Assembly (NCBI GenBank): GCA_016860845.1
Contig: BOKF01000043.1
Span: forward strand, 1-64,000
Direction of reading: 5' to 3'
From: Chloroflexota bacterium
GTDB taxonomy: Bacteria; Chloroflexota; Anaerolineae; 4572-78; J111
DNA: 64,000 nucleotides
The notes beneath the pieces are model-generated. The model worked only from the letters and a program-made list of their open reading frames with translations. It ran no database searches and was not told the origin of the DNA. How positions within the stretch are numbered: the stretch's first letter is position 1; the number at the start of each line of letters is the position of its first letter. The position numbers and the translations under genes were made by a program. Of the stretch, positions 43,302-51,881 are shown piece after piece.

Positions 43302-44177
43302 TTAGCTAAGGTTGGCCGCTTTTTCCCGCTGCCGGTAACCCTTTATCCACCGCATCCCATGGTCATCTCGGCCCATCACCAGATCGGCCGCCAGTACTGC
43401 GGTAATAATCTCAGTCACCAACGGATTGGTAATAGGACAGGTCAAACCGGCATGAATAGCCATTGCGATTGAAGCCGAATTGATATATTTACGGTCAGGC
43501 AGACCAAAAGAGATGTTGCTGGCTCCCATGGTGATATTGACCCCAAACTCTTTCACCACCAACTCGACGGTCTTTAGCGTAATCCGGCCGGCGTTACTAT
43601 CGGCGCCCATAGTCAGTGTCAGGGGGTCAATCACCACATCTTCCAAAGGAATGTCCAGTTTGCCCGCTCGCTCGATGATTTTCGCGGCTACGGCCAATCG
43701 TTTTTCGGGCGTTTCAGGAATCCCGTCATCATCCATACATAGCCCGATAACTGCCGCGCCATGCTCTTTGACCACCGGCAATATCGCCTTTAGTGACCGT
43801 TCCTCGCCGTTAACCGAGTTGACCAGGGCTTTGCCTTCGTAGATAGAGAGCGCCGCGGCCAGTGCGTCGGGGTTGGTGGAATCGATACACAACGGCACGT
43901 CGGTTTCCTCCATCACAATACGCATCACCTGCTCAAGAAGCGCCGGTTCATCGGCTCCGGGAACGCCGGCATTGATGTCGAGCAGTCTCGCCCCTGCTTC
44001 TACCTGTTTGATGGCGTCCTCCCGTACTATGTCGAAATTGCCCTCCTTCAGCGCAGCCAGCATCAGCTTACGCCCGGTGGGGTTAATCCGTTCGCCAATG
44101 ATAACCGTGGGATTGTTCCGATTGATTTCAACAGTTTTAGTTTTAGATGAAATGATTGTAGTAAGATTTTCTGCCAT
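43302..44177 (-). CDS. Pterin-dependent methyltransferase (methyl-THF:corrinoid, AcsE/MtgA-like)
   Basis: The 291-residue protein has a pterin-binding TIM-barrel: VIIGERINPTGRKLMLAALK (about residue 26), ARLLDINAGVPGADEP (about 63), LCIDSTNPDALAAAL (about 96), VNSVNGEE and ITMGASNISFGLPDRKYIN (about 218). These are standard for methyltetrahydrofolate:corrinoid methyltransferases. It would move a methyl group between tetrahydrofolate and a corrinoid protein. No corrinoid protein or MttB/MtgB gene is in the window. Context with a Rieske oxygenase and a formate-THF ligase suggests that C1 groups removed from the substrate enter the folate pool. Confidence 0.9.
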   Translation of the reverse strand: MAENLTTIISSKTKTVEINRNNPTVIIGERINPTGRKLMLAALKEGNFDIVREDAIKQVEAGARLLDINAGVPGADEPALLEQVMRIVMEETDVPLCIDSTNPDALAAALSIYEGKALVNSVNGEERSLKAILPVVKEHGAAVIGLCMDDDGIPETPEKRLAVAAKIIERAGKLDIPLEDVVIDPLTLTMGADSNAGRITLKTVELVVKEFGVNITMGASNISFGLPDRKYINSASIAMAIHAGLTCPITNPLVTEIITAVLAADLVMGRDDHGMRWIKGYRQREKAANLS

Positions 44178-44231
44178 TTTTCACTCCGAATAATTAAGAT
44201 TTTGGGTTAGATTTAATTTTTTGATACATGG

Positions 44232-44978
44232 TTATTGCATAACAATGCCCCCATTCACCAGTAACGTTTGCCCGGTGATAAAGTCAGCGTCGGACGAGAG
44301 CAGGAAGAGAACTGTTCCCAGAACATCTTCCGGAAGTTGGCGACGCTGAATAATACGTTGCGATTGAATCATCAGATCATGTTCAGGGCGTTCCTGATCA
44401 TCTCGTTCATGGGGTATGTAATCCGGGGCCACCGCATTTACATTGATACCGTGAGGCCCGCACTCTCTGGCCAGGGCGCGGGTAAAGCCCAGAACGCCGC
44501 TTTTTGACGTTACATAATGAAGAAAGCCCTCGGTTCCTTTGTAAACGGTATTGGAGGCAATGTTGATAATGCGTCCATACCCCTGATTTTTCATAACGGG
44601 AAAAACGGCTTTACTGCAATTAAACGGCCCTTTCAGATTAACTGCCATCAGCCGGTCCCATTCATTGCCGGAAATTTTGTAAAAGGGATTAAGGGTAATG
44701 TCGTGAAAAATAGCTGCATTGTTCACCAGGCCATCAATCCGGCCAAAGCGATCAACGGTGGCTTGGACCATCTGGCCGGTTGCCGCCTCGTCAGTAACAT
44801 CAACTCGTACATTCAGGGCTTTTCCTCCGGCGGCCTCAACCTCGGCCACCGTTTCAGAGCAGTCCAGAATATCCGCAGCAACCACTTCGGCCCCTGCCCG
44901 GGCCAGGCCCAGCGCATACACTCTGCCAATATTTCTGGCTGCGCCGGTTACAATCACAACCTTTCCTTTAAGTCTCAT
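44232..44978 (-). CDS. Short-chain dehydrogenase/reductase
   Basis: This classical 248-residue SDR has VVIVTGAARNIGRVYALGLA (residues about 6-25), a NAD-favouring ADILD after the second strand, NNAAI, the catalytic Ser in INIASNTVYKG and YVTSK (about 154). The C-terminus is FITGQTLLVNGGIVMQ. It should interconvert an alcohol and a ketone in the same operon as the alpha/beta hydrolase and methyltransferase. AAAGGAA precedes the ATG. Confidence 0.92.
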   Translation of the reverse strand: MRLKGKVVIVTGAARNIGRVYALGLARAGAEVVAADILDCSETVAEVEAAGGKALNVRVDVTDEAATGQMVQATVDRFGRIDGLVNNAAIFHDITLNPFYKISGNEWDRLMAVNLKGPFNCSKAVFPVMKNQGYGRIINIASNTVYKGTEGFLHYVTSKSGVLGFTRALARECGPHGINVNAVAPDYIPHERDDQERPEHDLMIQSQRIIQRRQLPEDVLGTVLFLLSSDADFITGQTLLVNGGIVMQ

Positions 44979-45010
44979 TTAATGTCGTTCCTTTCGCTCA
45001 ATCTGTAGTT

Positions 45011-45832
45011 TTATTGAGCCAAAAACTTTCGCACTGCGGCTTCAAACGCTGGTGGATTATCCAGTGGAATCAGATGAGCCGAATTAGGAATTTCCTCAAA
45101 ATGGCAGCCCGGAATACTTTCCGCGGTTCGGGCAGCAATCTCCGCTGACAGGACAAAACTATGCGCCCCGCGCAGTAACAGGGTGGGGCAGGCAACCCGT
45201 TTGGCGTACTCCCAATAGCTCATATTTCTAAAGGGCCAGCGTTTGGCAAAAACGGGATCGTGTTTACGAACCAGCTTGCCGTTTTCTTCCCGAACGCTGG
45301 CTCGTATACCGGGCCGCATGGTCCACATCGCCGGAAACGGATTAGCCGACCGTTCGTATGTCTCAAGAGACTGCTCGTCTTCAAACGCTTGCGGGCGATT
45401 TGGAACAGCGGTTTCAGGTTCATCAAATTCACAACCGATATCCACTAAAACCAGTTTATGAACGGTGTCCGGGTATTCAGCGGTATGAATCAACCCAACC
45501 AGCCCCCCCCAAGACAGCCCTATGATGATGGCTTTGCGCAGCCCTAACCCGATAAAAAAGGCTGCCAGGTCAGAGGCTAGGTCGGTACTCTCGTAGGCTT
45601 CTTTGGATGACCAGCCGCTGTCGCCGTGCCCTCGCATGTCAAGCGCCAACACCCGGTACTCGTGTTGAAAGGCGTGGGCAATATGATCCCACAATCGGGC
45701 ATTGCCCGTCACGCCATGTAGAAGTAGCATTACCGGTTTCTGGGAGATTCCGTTTTTGCCGGCATTCCACTCAACATAATGAAGTTTCAGCCCATTAACT
45801 GTTACAAATTTATCTTGAAACTCTGCTTTCAT
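45011..45832 (-). CDS. Alpha/beta-fold hydrolase
   Basis: This 273-residue protein has an oxyanion HGVTGNARLWDHIAHAF segment and the nucleophile elbow IGLSWGGLVGLI (Ser, about residue 104). An acid lies near CPTLLLRGAHS (about 220), and the catalytic His is in NSAHLIPLDNPPAF (about 250). It would hydrolyse an ester, lactone or amide. I use ATG 45832 (MKAEFQDKFVTVNGLKLHYV), which falls 20 bp after the fused Mo-hydroxylase stop; the ORF is open further upstream but that part overlaps the previous gene. The ribosome site is weak, so coupling to the upstream gene is likely. Confidence 0.87.
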   Translation of the reverse strand: MKAEFQDKFVTVNGLKLHYVEWNAGKNGISQKPVMLLLHGVTGNARLWDHIAHAFQHEYRVLALDMRGHGDSGWSSKEAYESTDLASDLAAFFIGLGLRKAIIIGLSWGGLVGLIHTAEYPDTVHKLVLVDIGCEFDEPETAVPNRPQAFEDEQSLETYERSANPFPAMWTMRPGIRASVREENGKLVRKHDPVFAKRWPFRNMSYWEYAKRVACPTLLLRGAHSFVLSAEIAARTAESIPGCHFEEIPNSAHLIPLDNPPAFEAAVRKFLAQ

Positions 45833-45852
45833 ATTGAGGCCAAATACTCTTC

Positions 45853-48573
45853 CTAATCTTGTTCCGCCAGCGCCATTTTTAGCCATTTCTTGTCGGCAGG
45901 GAGATTGTAGCAGCGAACACCGGTAGCATGGTAGATGCCGTTTATAATAGCCGGTACCGTTGGGATAAGGGGTAATTCGCCTACGCCTTTGGCCCCGTAA
46001 GGCCCGTCTTTGGTTTCTTCCTCTATAAAGAAGGAGATGACCTCTGGGGTCTGGTCAATTTTAGGCAGGTTGCATTTGTAGAGAGAGTCGGTTTTTACCT
46101 GGCCCTCTTCCATCACAAAATTCTCTTGCAAGGCCATGCCCAAACCCATTGATATACTACCCTCGACCTGTCCTTGCAAGGCCAACGGATTGATGACCCG
46201 ACCAACATCATTGGCGGAGATAACCTTCAGAACTTTCGTTTCCCCGGTTTCAATATCCACTTCAACCAGAGCAGCCTGCGCGCCAAAGCCAAAGGCAAAA
46301 TGTTGGTACTGTTTGGTATCGGGAGCCACATATTGATAGCCAATCTTTGGGATGCGGCCTTCTCGACGGGCTGTTTTGACTACTTCTGAGAGCAACGCAC
46401 TTTTGCCGTTGCTGCTAACCTGACTGTTGGCAAAAACCAGTGTCTCCGGTGCGGCATCAAGCATTTCAGCCGCCGTCAGACCCAGTAAAGTCCGTACTTC
46501 CCGGCTGGCGTGACGGACGGCGTTGCCCGTAACGTAGGTCTGGCGGGAGGCGGTAGTTGCGGAGCCATCAAGGGTCAGGTCAGTATCAGCCACCAGCACA
46601 TCTACCTGCTCGTAGGGTATTCCTAACTCTTCGCTGACTGTCTGGGCAAGCGCCCCGACCAAGCCCTGGCCAATTTCAGCCCCTCCGGCACGGACTACAG
46701 CTCGCCCGTTGGTATACAGTTCCACCTCTGCGCCAGCGGCGTCATATGCCCCGCTGCCAAAGCCAACATTTTTGTACGCACAGCCCAATCCCCAGGCGCG
46801 TCGTTTACTGCCTTCTACGGCTACAAACGGGTGCTTTTCCATTTCCGCAGCCACGGCTGCCAGAGCTTGGGGCAAGCCACAGCTTTCGGTGAGAAGTTGG
46901 CCAGCAATAGTCTTTTTACCGGGCGCCAGAATATTACGTTGCCGAATCTCCAGTGGGGTTATCCCCAATTTTTCAGCTAAAATATCCATCTGGCTTTCCA
47001 TTGCAAAAGTGCTTTGCACTACTCCAAAGCCACGGAAGGCCCCCGAGGGCACGTTGTTGGTGTACATAGCGTAGGTGTCGGCTACGATGTTGGGCATTTC
47101 ATAAGGTCCGGCCGCGTGGGTGGTAGTTCGCAGCATCACATGCCCGCTGAGGCTGGCGTAAGCGCCGGCATCTCCGTAAACTTCGGCATGGTGAGCCACC
47201 AGCGTACCGTCCTTTTTAGCCCCGGTTCTTATCTTGATGATAGTGGCGTGGCGTTTGGGATGGAACAGTAACGATTCTTTCCGGCTGAAGGTCATTTTGA
47301 CCGGGCGTTTGGTAGCCTGGGCCAGTAAAGCAATGTGAATTTGCACCGAAACGTCTTCTTTGCCCCCAAAGGCGCCTCCAATAAGGCAGTTGACCACCCT
47401 GATCTTCTCCTCCGGTACATTCAAAGTGGCCGCAATCTGGCTGCGGTCGCCAAAGGGAATCTGGCCGCCGCAGTAAACTGTAATGCGGCCGTTTGCTTCG
47501 GGCACGGCCAAACCGGCCTCCGGTTCAATAAAAGCGTGTTCAACGGTCTGCGTGGTGTACTCCTGTTCCACGATTATGTCGGCCTCGGCAAAACCGGCTT
47601 CGATAGCCCCCTGTTCAATGTGATAATGCTCCATCAGGTTGCCATCTTCGTGAATTCGCGGCGCGCCCTTGGCGGCAGCTTCTTTGGGTCCGGTCACGAC
47701 CGGCAGCGGCTCGTAATCAACCTCAATCAGCTTTAAGGCCTGGGCCGCAATCTCTTCCGACTCGGCCGCGACCAGGGCAACGGCATCGCCCATGTAGCGC
47801 ACTTTGTCGTAACATAACACGGGCCAATCAACCTCATGCACACCACTGTCTTTCCGACCCGGAATATCGTCGGCGGTGAGTACGGCCACAACTCCCGGCA
47901 AGGCTTTGGCTTTGCTCACATCCACTTTAACCAAACGGGCATGGGGATAGGCGCTGCGTAACGCTCTGGCATACAACATCCCTTCTATGTAAAGGTCATC
48001 GGCGTAGATACCTTTGCCCGTAACCTTGTCTACAGCATCGGGCCGGGGCAGGGGACGACTGACCGCGTTCAATGGTTGCTTGACCGACGGTAACGAAGGC
48101 ACTTCCTGCCCGGCGACCCGTTGAATAGCCCGGACAATGGCATTGTGGCCGGTGCAGCGGCAGATGTTCCAGCGATGGCTGTCGTAAATCTCTTCCAGAG
48201 TGGGGTTAGGATTTTCATCCAGTAGGGCTTTGGTAGCCATAATGAAGCCGGGGGTGCAGAAGCCGCATTGGGTGGCGCCCTGGTCGATGTAGGCTTGCTG
48301 GATGGGATGCAGTTGTCCATCCGGGCCATTCAACCCTTCAATGGTTGTAATATTAGCGCCGTCAGCCCGACTCACCGGCACCAGGCAAGAACGGACGGCC
48401 TCACCGTCTTTGATAACAGTACAGCTTCCACAGTGACCGGTGGCGCAACCGTCTTTGGTGCCAGTCAGCCGCAGTTCATCCCTGATAATGTTCATCAAAG
48501 AAGTTTTGGGTATAGCCGTAACCCGGCATGTCTTGCCATTAATAATTAGGGTGAAGGTTTGTTTTTCTGGCAT
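45853..48573 (-). CDS. Fused 2Fe-2S/molybdopterin hydroxylase, XdhD/Mop-like
   Basis: This 906-residue protein fuses two [2Fe-2S] domains (residues about 6-160) to a molybdenum domain (about 175-906). The cluster Cys motifs are GCATGHCGSCTVI and QCGFCTPGFI plus NICRCTGH. The Mo domain has GGAFGGKEDVS, GAFRGFG and the catalytic Glu in GAKGVGELPL (about 868). Fusions of this length occur in D. gigas-type aldehyde oxidoreductase (Mop) and in the XdhD branch, where a selenium-dependent cofactor and purine substrates are proposed. SsnA in the same operon favours the XdhD reading. No FAD domain is fused, and the window's FAD subunit lies at 62778. AAGGAG precedes ATG. Confidence 0.9.
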   Translation of the reverse strand: MPEKQTFTLIINGKTCRVTAIPKTSLMNIIRDELRLTGTKDGCATGHCGSCTVIKDGEAVRSCLVPVSRADGANITTIEGLNGPDGQLHPIQQAYIDQGATQCGFCTPGFIMATKALLDENPNPTLEEIYDSHRWNICRCTGHNAIVRAIQRVAGQEVPSLPSVKQPLNAVSRPLPRPDAVDKVTGKGIYADDLYIEGMLYARALRSAYPHARLVKVDVSKAKALPGVVAVLTADDIPGRKDSGVHEVDWPVLCYDKVRYMGDAVALVAAESEEIAAQALKLIEVDYEPLPVVTGPKEAAAKGAPRIHEDGNLMEHYHIEQGAIEAGFAEADIIVEQEYTTQTVEHAFIEPEAGLAVPEANGRITVYCGGQIPFGDRSQIAATLNVPEEKIRVVNCLIGGAFGGKEDVSVQIHIALLAQATKRPVKMTFSRKESLLFHPKRHATIIKIRTGAKKDGTLVAHHAEVYGDAGAYASLSGHVMLRTTTHAAGPYEMPNIVADTYAMYTNNVPSGAFRGFGVVQSTFAMESQMDILAEKLGITPLEIRQRNILAPGKKTIAGQLLTESCGLPQALAAVAAEMEKHPFVAVEGSKRRAWGLGCAYKNVGFGSGAYDAAGAEVELYTNGRAVVRAGGAEIGQGLVGALAQTVSEELGIPYEQVDVLVADTDLTLDGSATTASRQTYVTGNAVRHASREVRTLLGLTAAEMLDAAPETLVFANSQVSSNGKSALLSEVVKTARREGRIPKIGYQYVAPDTKQYQHFAFGFGAQAALVEVDIETGETKVLKVISANDVGRVINPLALQGQVEGSISMGLGMALQENFVMEEGQVKTDSLYKCNLPKIDQTPEVISFFIEEETKDGPYGAKGVGELPLIPTVPAIINGIYHATGVRCYNLPADKKWLKMALAEQD

Positions 48574-48620
48574 ATAACTGCATCTCCTTTTTTGTTACAA
48601 AAAAATTTGCTGTCGTAGGT

Positions 48621-49830
48621 TTCGCTACCCTACACCAGCAGGTGGAAGACGAAGGAAAGGATAGGGAGTAAAACCAACGGGTATAGGTTTATCAAGTTTA
48701 AGTAAATAGCTGAGCCATTGGCGGCCAATGGTAAAGATACTGCGGTCACGGCGGTCAGTCCGGTCAACCCATTTGGCCTGGCCCCACATCAGGGCAAGCG
48801 AACCCAAGAAACAGAGCCACAAATAAGCCAAAGCAACGGCCAGCATCAATCGGGAGAGCCGTTCAGGATGACGCAACCGACTGGTTTGAAAATCGAAACC
48901 GTGACCCTTCATATCGCCAAACAAAGGTTCAATCCAGGGACGTTTGCGATACCAATAGCGGGCCTCCTCGAACAGGTCAAAGTTGGTGACTAAAGGGACA
49001 CAGCGCTGATGACGTTCATCCCAGACTAACAAGATGTTGACTGGACCAAAAGGAGCGGTCTGGGCCAAGTAAACTTGTTCTAACCAAATGATCTCACCAG
49101 GCTGAAGCTCAAATGTATCCAGCCGCTGCCATTGGTCCTCATACCAGATGGTGGTGTCAGCGGCAATCCGCAAGACATAGGGCCAGTTTTGGTGGGTCAA
49201 ATAAGTCAGCAAGGTCGTATGGCCAAATTCGCCATCACCAACCACGACCACCTTCGCTGGTTCAGGCAACCATTGGGCCACATATTCCAACAACTCCACT
49301 TGGCTTTGACCGGTCGTGTGACCTCGTTTGCCTTCACCGGCTTGCCAAGCCAGCGGTAAGGCCCGGCGCTGATAAGTTAGAGCCACGGTCAGTAGATGCG
49401 CATTCACTCCCGCCGCCGTGGTATCCAGGATCAGCAACATCGTGGCGCGGCTGACCGCTTGCACAAAAGGCTGGATCACTGGTTCATAAATCTCTCGTTC
49501 CTGAACTTGCTCATCTTTACTCCAACGACGTTGCCGTTGGGCCAGACTGGTGTTTTGGGCTTTGACCGGCATCTCCGCCGCCAAAGCGTGTTGGGTTAAA
49601 TCTTTGGCGCCGGGAATGGCACTGACCAGTAAACTTAAATTGACCATTTGACTGTGATGCTTGGCCCACGGTTCGGGCAGAATTTGACGCAAACATTGAC
49701 TTACGCCATCATACCGGCGGCGACTGTCGCTCATTTTAGCTCTCCTTGGTAGATTTGGTCGTCTTTCCTTGGAAGCTATTTTAGCGCAGTCGCCTTCTCT
49801 ATTGGAATCCCTACCCTGTAGGGTAACGAA
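48621..49830 (-). mobile_element. Intact IS4-like insertion sequence (1,210 bp)
   Basis: The terminal inverted repeats are TTCGYTACCCTACA (48621-48634 and the complement of 49817-49830; one mismatch). The 9-bp GTCGTAGGT is repeated directly outside both ends (48612-48620 and 49831-49839), a clear target duplication. The element is inserted in the short gap between the second BMP-type permease gene and the fused Mo-hydroxylase gene, with its transposase in the same direction. Removing it restores a gap of about 60 bp. Confidence 0.92.
48625..49734 (-). CDS. IS4-family transposase
   Basis: This intact 369-residue transposase has Asp in LLILDTTAAGVNAHL (about residue 105), Asp in VVVVGDGEFGHTTLL (about 165) and Glu in WYRKRPWIEPLFGDMKGHGF (about 290; the Y-x2-R...E signature of IS4). 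MSDSRRRYDGVSQCLRQILP is taken as the start because the open frame further upstream crosses the inverted repeat. AAGGAG lies close upstream. The stop codon lies inside the other inverted repeat, a common arrangement. No decay is evident. Confidence 0.88.
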   Translation of the reverse strand: MSDSRRRYDGVSQCLRQILPEPWAKHHSQMVNLSLLVSAIPGAKDLTQHALAAEMPVKAQNTSLAQRQRRWSKDEQVQEREIYEPVIQPFVQAVSRATMLLILDTTAAGVNAHLLTVALTYQRRALPLAWQAGEGKRGHTTGQSQVELLEYVAQWLPEPAKVVVVGDGEFGHTTLLTYLTHQNWPYVLRIAADTTIWYEDQWQRLDTFELQPGEIIWLEQVYLAQTAPFGPVNILLVWDERHQRCVPLVTNFDLFEEARYWYRKRPWIEPLFGDMKGHGFDFQTSRLRHPERLSRLMLAVALAYLWLCFLGSLALMWGQAKWVDRTDRRDRSIFTIGRQWLSYLLKLDKPIPVGFTPYPFLRLPPAGVG

Positions 49831-49852
49831 GTCGTAGGTGACATTAAGGATC

Positions 49853-50797
49853 TCATTCACGTATATATGGGACTCCCAGAGCCAGCGGCATGCCGGAGCG
49901 ATGACGACTGACCACAAGGGCTAGGATCGTTAGTATGTAAGGCGTAGCTAGCAGGAGTTGATAGGGGAGTTGAACGCCGATCCCTTGAATTTGGAGTTGA
50001 AAAGAATCGAGAAAACCAAAGAATAGCGCCGCCAGCAAGATATTTATCGGCTTCCAATTTCCAAAAATCACTATGGCAATGGCAATCCAACCACGCCCGG
50101 CCGCAATTGCCGGCACAAACAAGCCCGCCGAAGCCAAGGTCAGGAAGCCACCTCCCAGACCAGCCATTATGCCTCCAAAAATGGTGGCCAGGTATTGGTA
50201 CAGACTGACATTAACACCCTTCATATCAACCGCCCGTGGGTTTTCTCCAAGACATCTAAGAGTCAGACCATATTTGGTTCGGTATAAAAATAGAGAAATA
50301 GCAGGCGCAAGCAGCACGGCGACATAGGTAAGCATATGATGGGCAAAAAAAGCTTCTCCGATAACCGGTATATTAGACAAAAAAGGAAGACGAAATACTT
50401 CAAAGATTCTGATATTTGGCAGGTTTTCGGTAGCGACATTGCTAAATACGACTCTGAAGATGTAAAAACTGAATCCGGCCGCAAAAATGTTCAGGCTTAA
50501 GCCTGATACAATTTGGTCTACTTTTAAGGTAATCACCAAAAAAGCCATCAGCAGGCTAAGCAATCCTCCGGCAATCATAGCCGCTAAAACGCCCAGCCAT
50601 AACGACCCAGATTGATAGGCCACCAGAAAACCGGCCAACGCACCCGTTAACATCGTGCCTTCCACACTCAAGTTGAGCACACCACCGCGCTCTGCAACGA
50701 GTTCACCCAGGGCTGCAAAAAGAATGGGGGTTGTAATTCGGATCGTACCGGCAATTAAGCTGACAATAAGGGCAATCTCTAAAACATTATCAAGCAT
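49853..50797 (-). CDS. BMP-type ABC transporter permease, YufQ/NupQ-like, system 2
   Basis: This 314-residue membrane protein contains the family signature GELVAERGGVLNLSVEGTML (about residues 30-50) and [20 protein letters not shown] (about 240). It corresponds to the permease at 32361 in system 1. ATG 50797 with GGAGAG upstream overlaps the end of the previous permease gene; a start 15 codons earlier is in frame but lies deeper in that gene. It is the last gene before the IS4-like insertion. Confidence 0.9.
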   Translation of the reverse strand: MLDNVLEIALIVSLIAGTIRITTPILFAALGELVAERGGVLNLSVEGTMLTGALAGFLVAYQSGSLWLGVLAAMIAGGLLSLLMAFLVITLKVDQIVSGLSLNIFAAGFSFYIFRVVFSNVATENLPNIRIFEVFRLPFLSNIPVIGEAFFAHHMLTYVAVLLAPAISLFLYRTKYGLTLRCLGENPRAVDMKGVNVSLYQYLATIFGGIMAGLGGGFLTLASAGLFVPAIAAGRGWIAIAIVIFGNWKPINILLAALFFGFLDSFQLQIQGIGVQLPYQLLLATPYILTILALVVSRHRSGMPLALGVPYIRE

Positions 50798-51881
50798 GAC
50801 TAACTCTCCGAATTTGGTATTTTGTAAGCACTTCTGCCACAAGTAAAAAAATCAAGACAATCCCTTGCACGGAAAAAACAAGGGCAGCCGGAACTCCAGA
50901 AAAGATTTGCATAGCAGTTGACCCATTGACCAGGGCTCCGAAGAAGATAGCCGCCAAGATAACCCCGAATGGATTAAGCCGGCCCAGCAGAGCAATCATA
51001 ATACCAGTAAAACCATAACCAACAGAGATATCCAACCGCAAGCGATGGTGGAGCCCTGTAAGTTCGCTTCCCCCGGCCAAACCCGCAATGGCTCCACTCA
51101 AGACCATAACCAGGATAATGGTTTTGGCGATATTAATACCCCTATATTTTGCAGCCAAGGAGTTAACGCCAATTGCTCTGATTTCATAGCCCAGCGGCAT
51201 TTTCCACAACAAAATATAAACTATGCCCGCCAAAAGAATGGCTAAGACGAAACCCAGGTGCAGTCGGCTGTTGAAAAATGTAGGCATATGGGTTGTGACG
51301 GCAAAACTGGGTGTTTGCATAAAGTAATCCCCCGGCGCGCTCCAGATACCGTCCAGTAGATACGAGAGAATAAAAGTAATGATGTAATTCATCATCACCG
51401 TAGTAATGATTTCGTTGGTTCCCAACCGGGCTTTCAGTAACCCAGGGATAAAGCCCCAGACTGCTCCGGCAACCAGAGAGGCAAACACAATCACGGTTAG
51501 GAGAACTGGCCGGGGTAGATCTATCAGGTTCATGCTCACCCAGGCAGCCGCCATTGCTCCGGCAAAAAATTGGCCTTCTGCTCCGATATTCCAGACTTTT
51601 GCCCGAAAAGCGACTACAATTGCTAAACCCGTGAAAATTAATGGTGTTGCCTGCACCAGTGTTTCTAAAAAGGAATTTCCATTGCCAAATGCGCCCTTAA
51701 AGAGGGCCTTTAGGGCTTCACCCATATCTGCGCCTGAAGTCCATATCAGCAGCGCACTAACAATCAAGGCGCCCAACAAGGCTAAGACAATCGCCAGAAT
51801 CTCTCCCCAAACATTGGTATATTCTCGCTTAACCAGTTTCAATCCAAAGGTGCGGGTAGCCAGCATATTAACATTGGTCAT
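50790..51881 (-). CDS. BMP-type ABC transporter permease, YufP/NupP-like, system 2
   Basis: The 363-residue membrane protein has VWNIGAEGQFFAGAMAAAWV (about residue 92), TNEIITTVMMNYI (about 152) and DISVGYGFTGIMIALLGRLN (about 300), the same landmarks as the system 1 protein at 33340. It overlaps the ATPase stop by 4 bp and the next permease start by 8 bp, so the three genes are tightly coupled. It forms the channel with the protein at 49853. Confidence 0.92.
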   Translation of the reverse strand: MTNVNMLATRTFGLKLVKREYTNVWGEILAIVLALLGALIVSALLIWTSGADMGEALKALFKGAFGNGNSFLETLVQATPLIFTGLAIVVAFRAKVWNIGAEGQFFAGAMAAAWVSMNLIDLPRPVLLTVIVFASLVAGAVWGFIPGLLKARLGTNEIITTVMMNYIITFILSYLLDGIWSAPGDYFMQTPSFAVTTHMPTFFNSRLHLGFVLAILLAGIVYILLWKMPLGYEIRAIGVNSLAAKYRGINIAKTIILVMVLSGAIAGLAGGSELTGLHHRLRLDISVGYGFTGIMIALLGRLNPFGVILAAIFFGALVNGSTAMQIFSGVPAALVFSVQGIVLIFLLVAEVLTKYQIRRVSHA

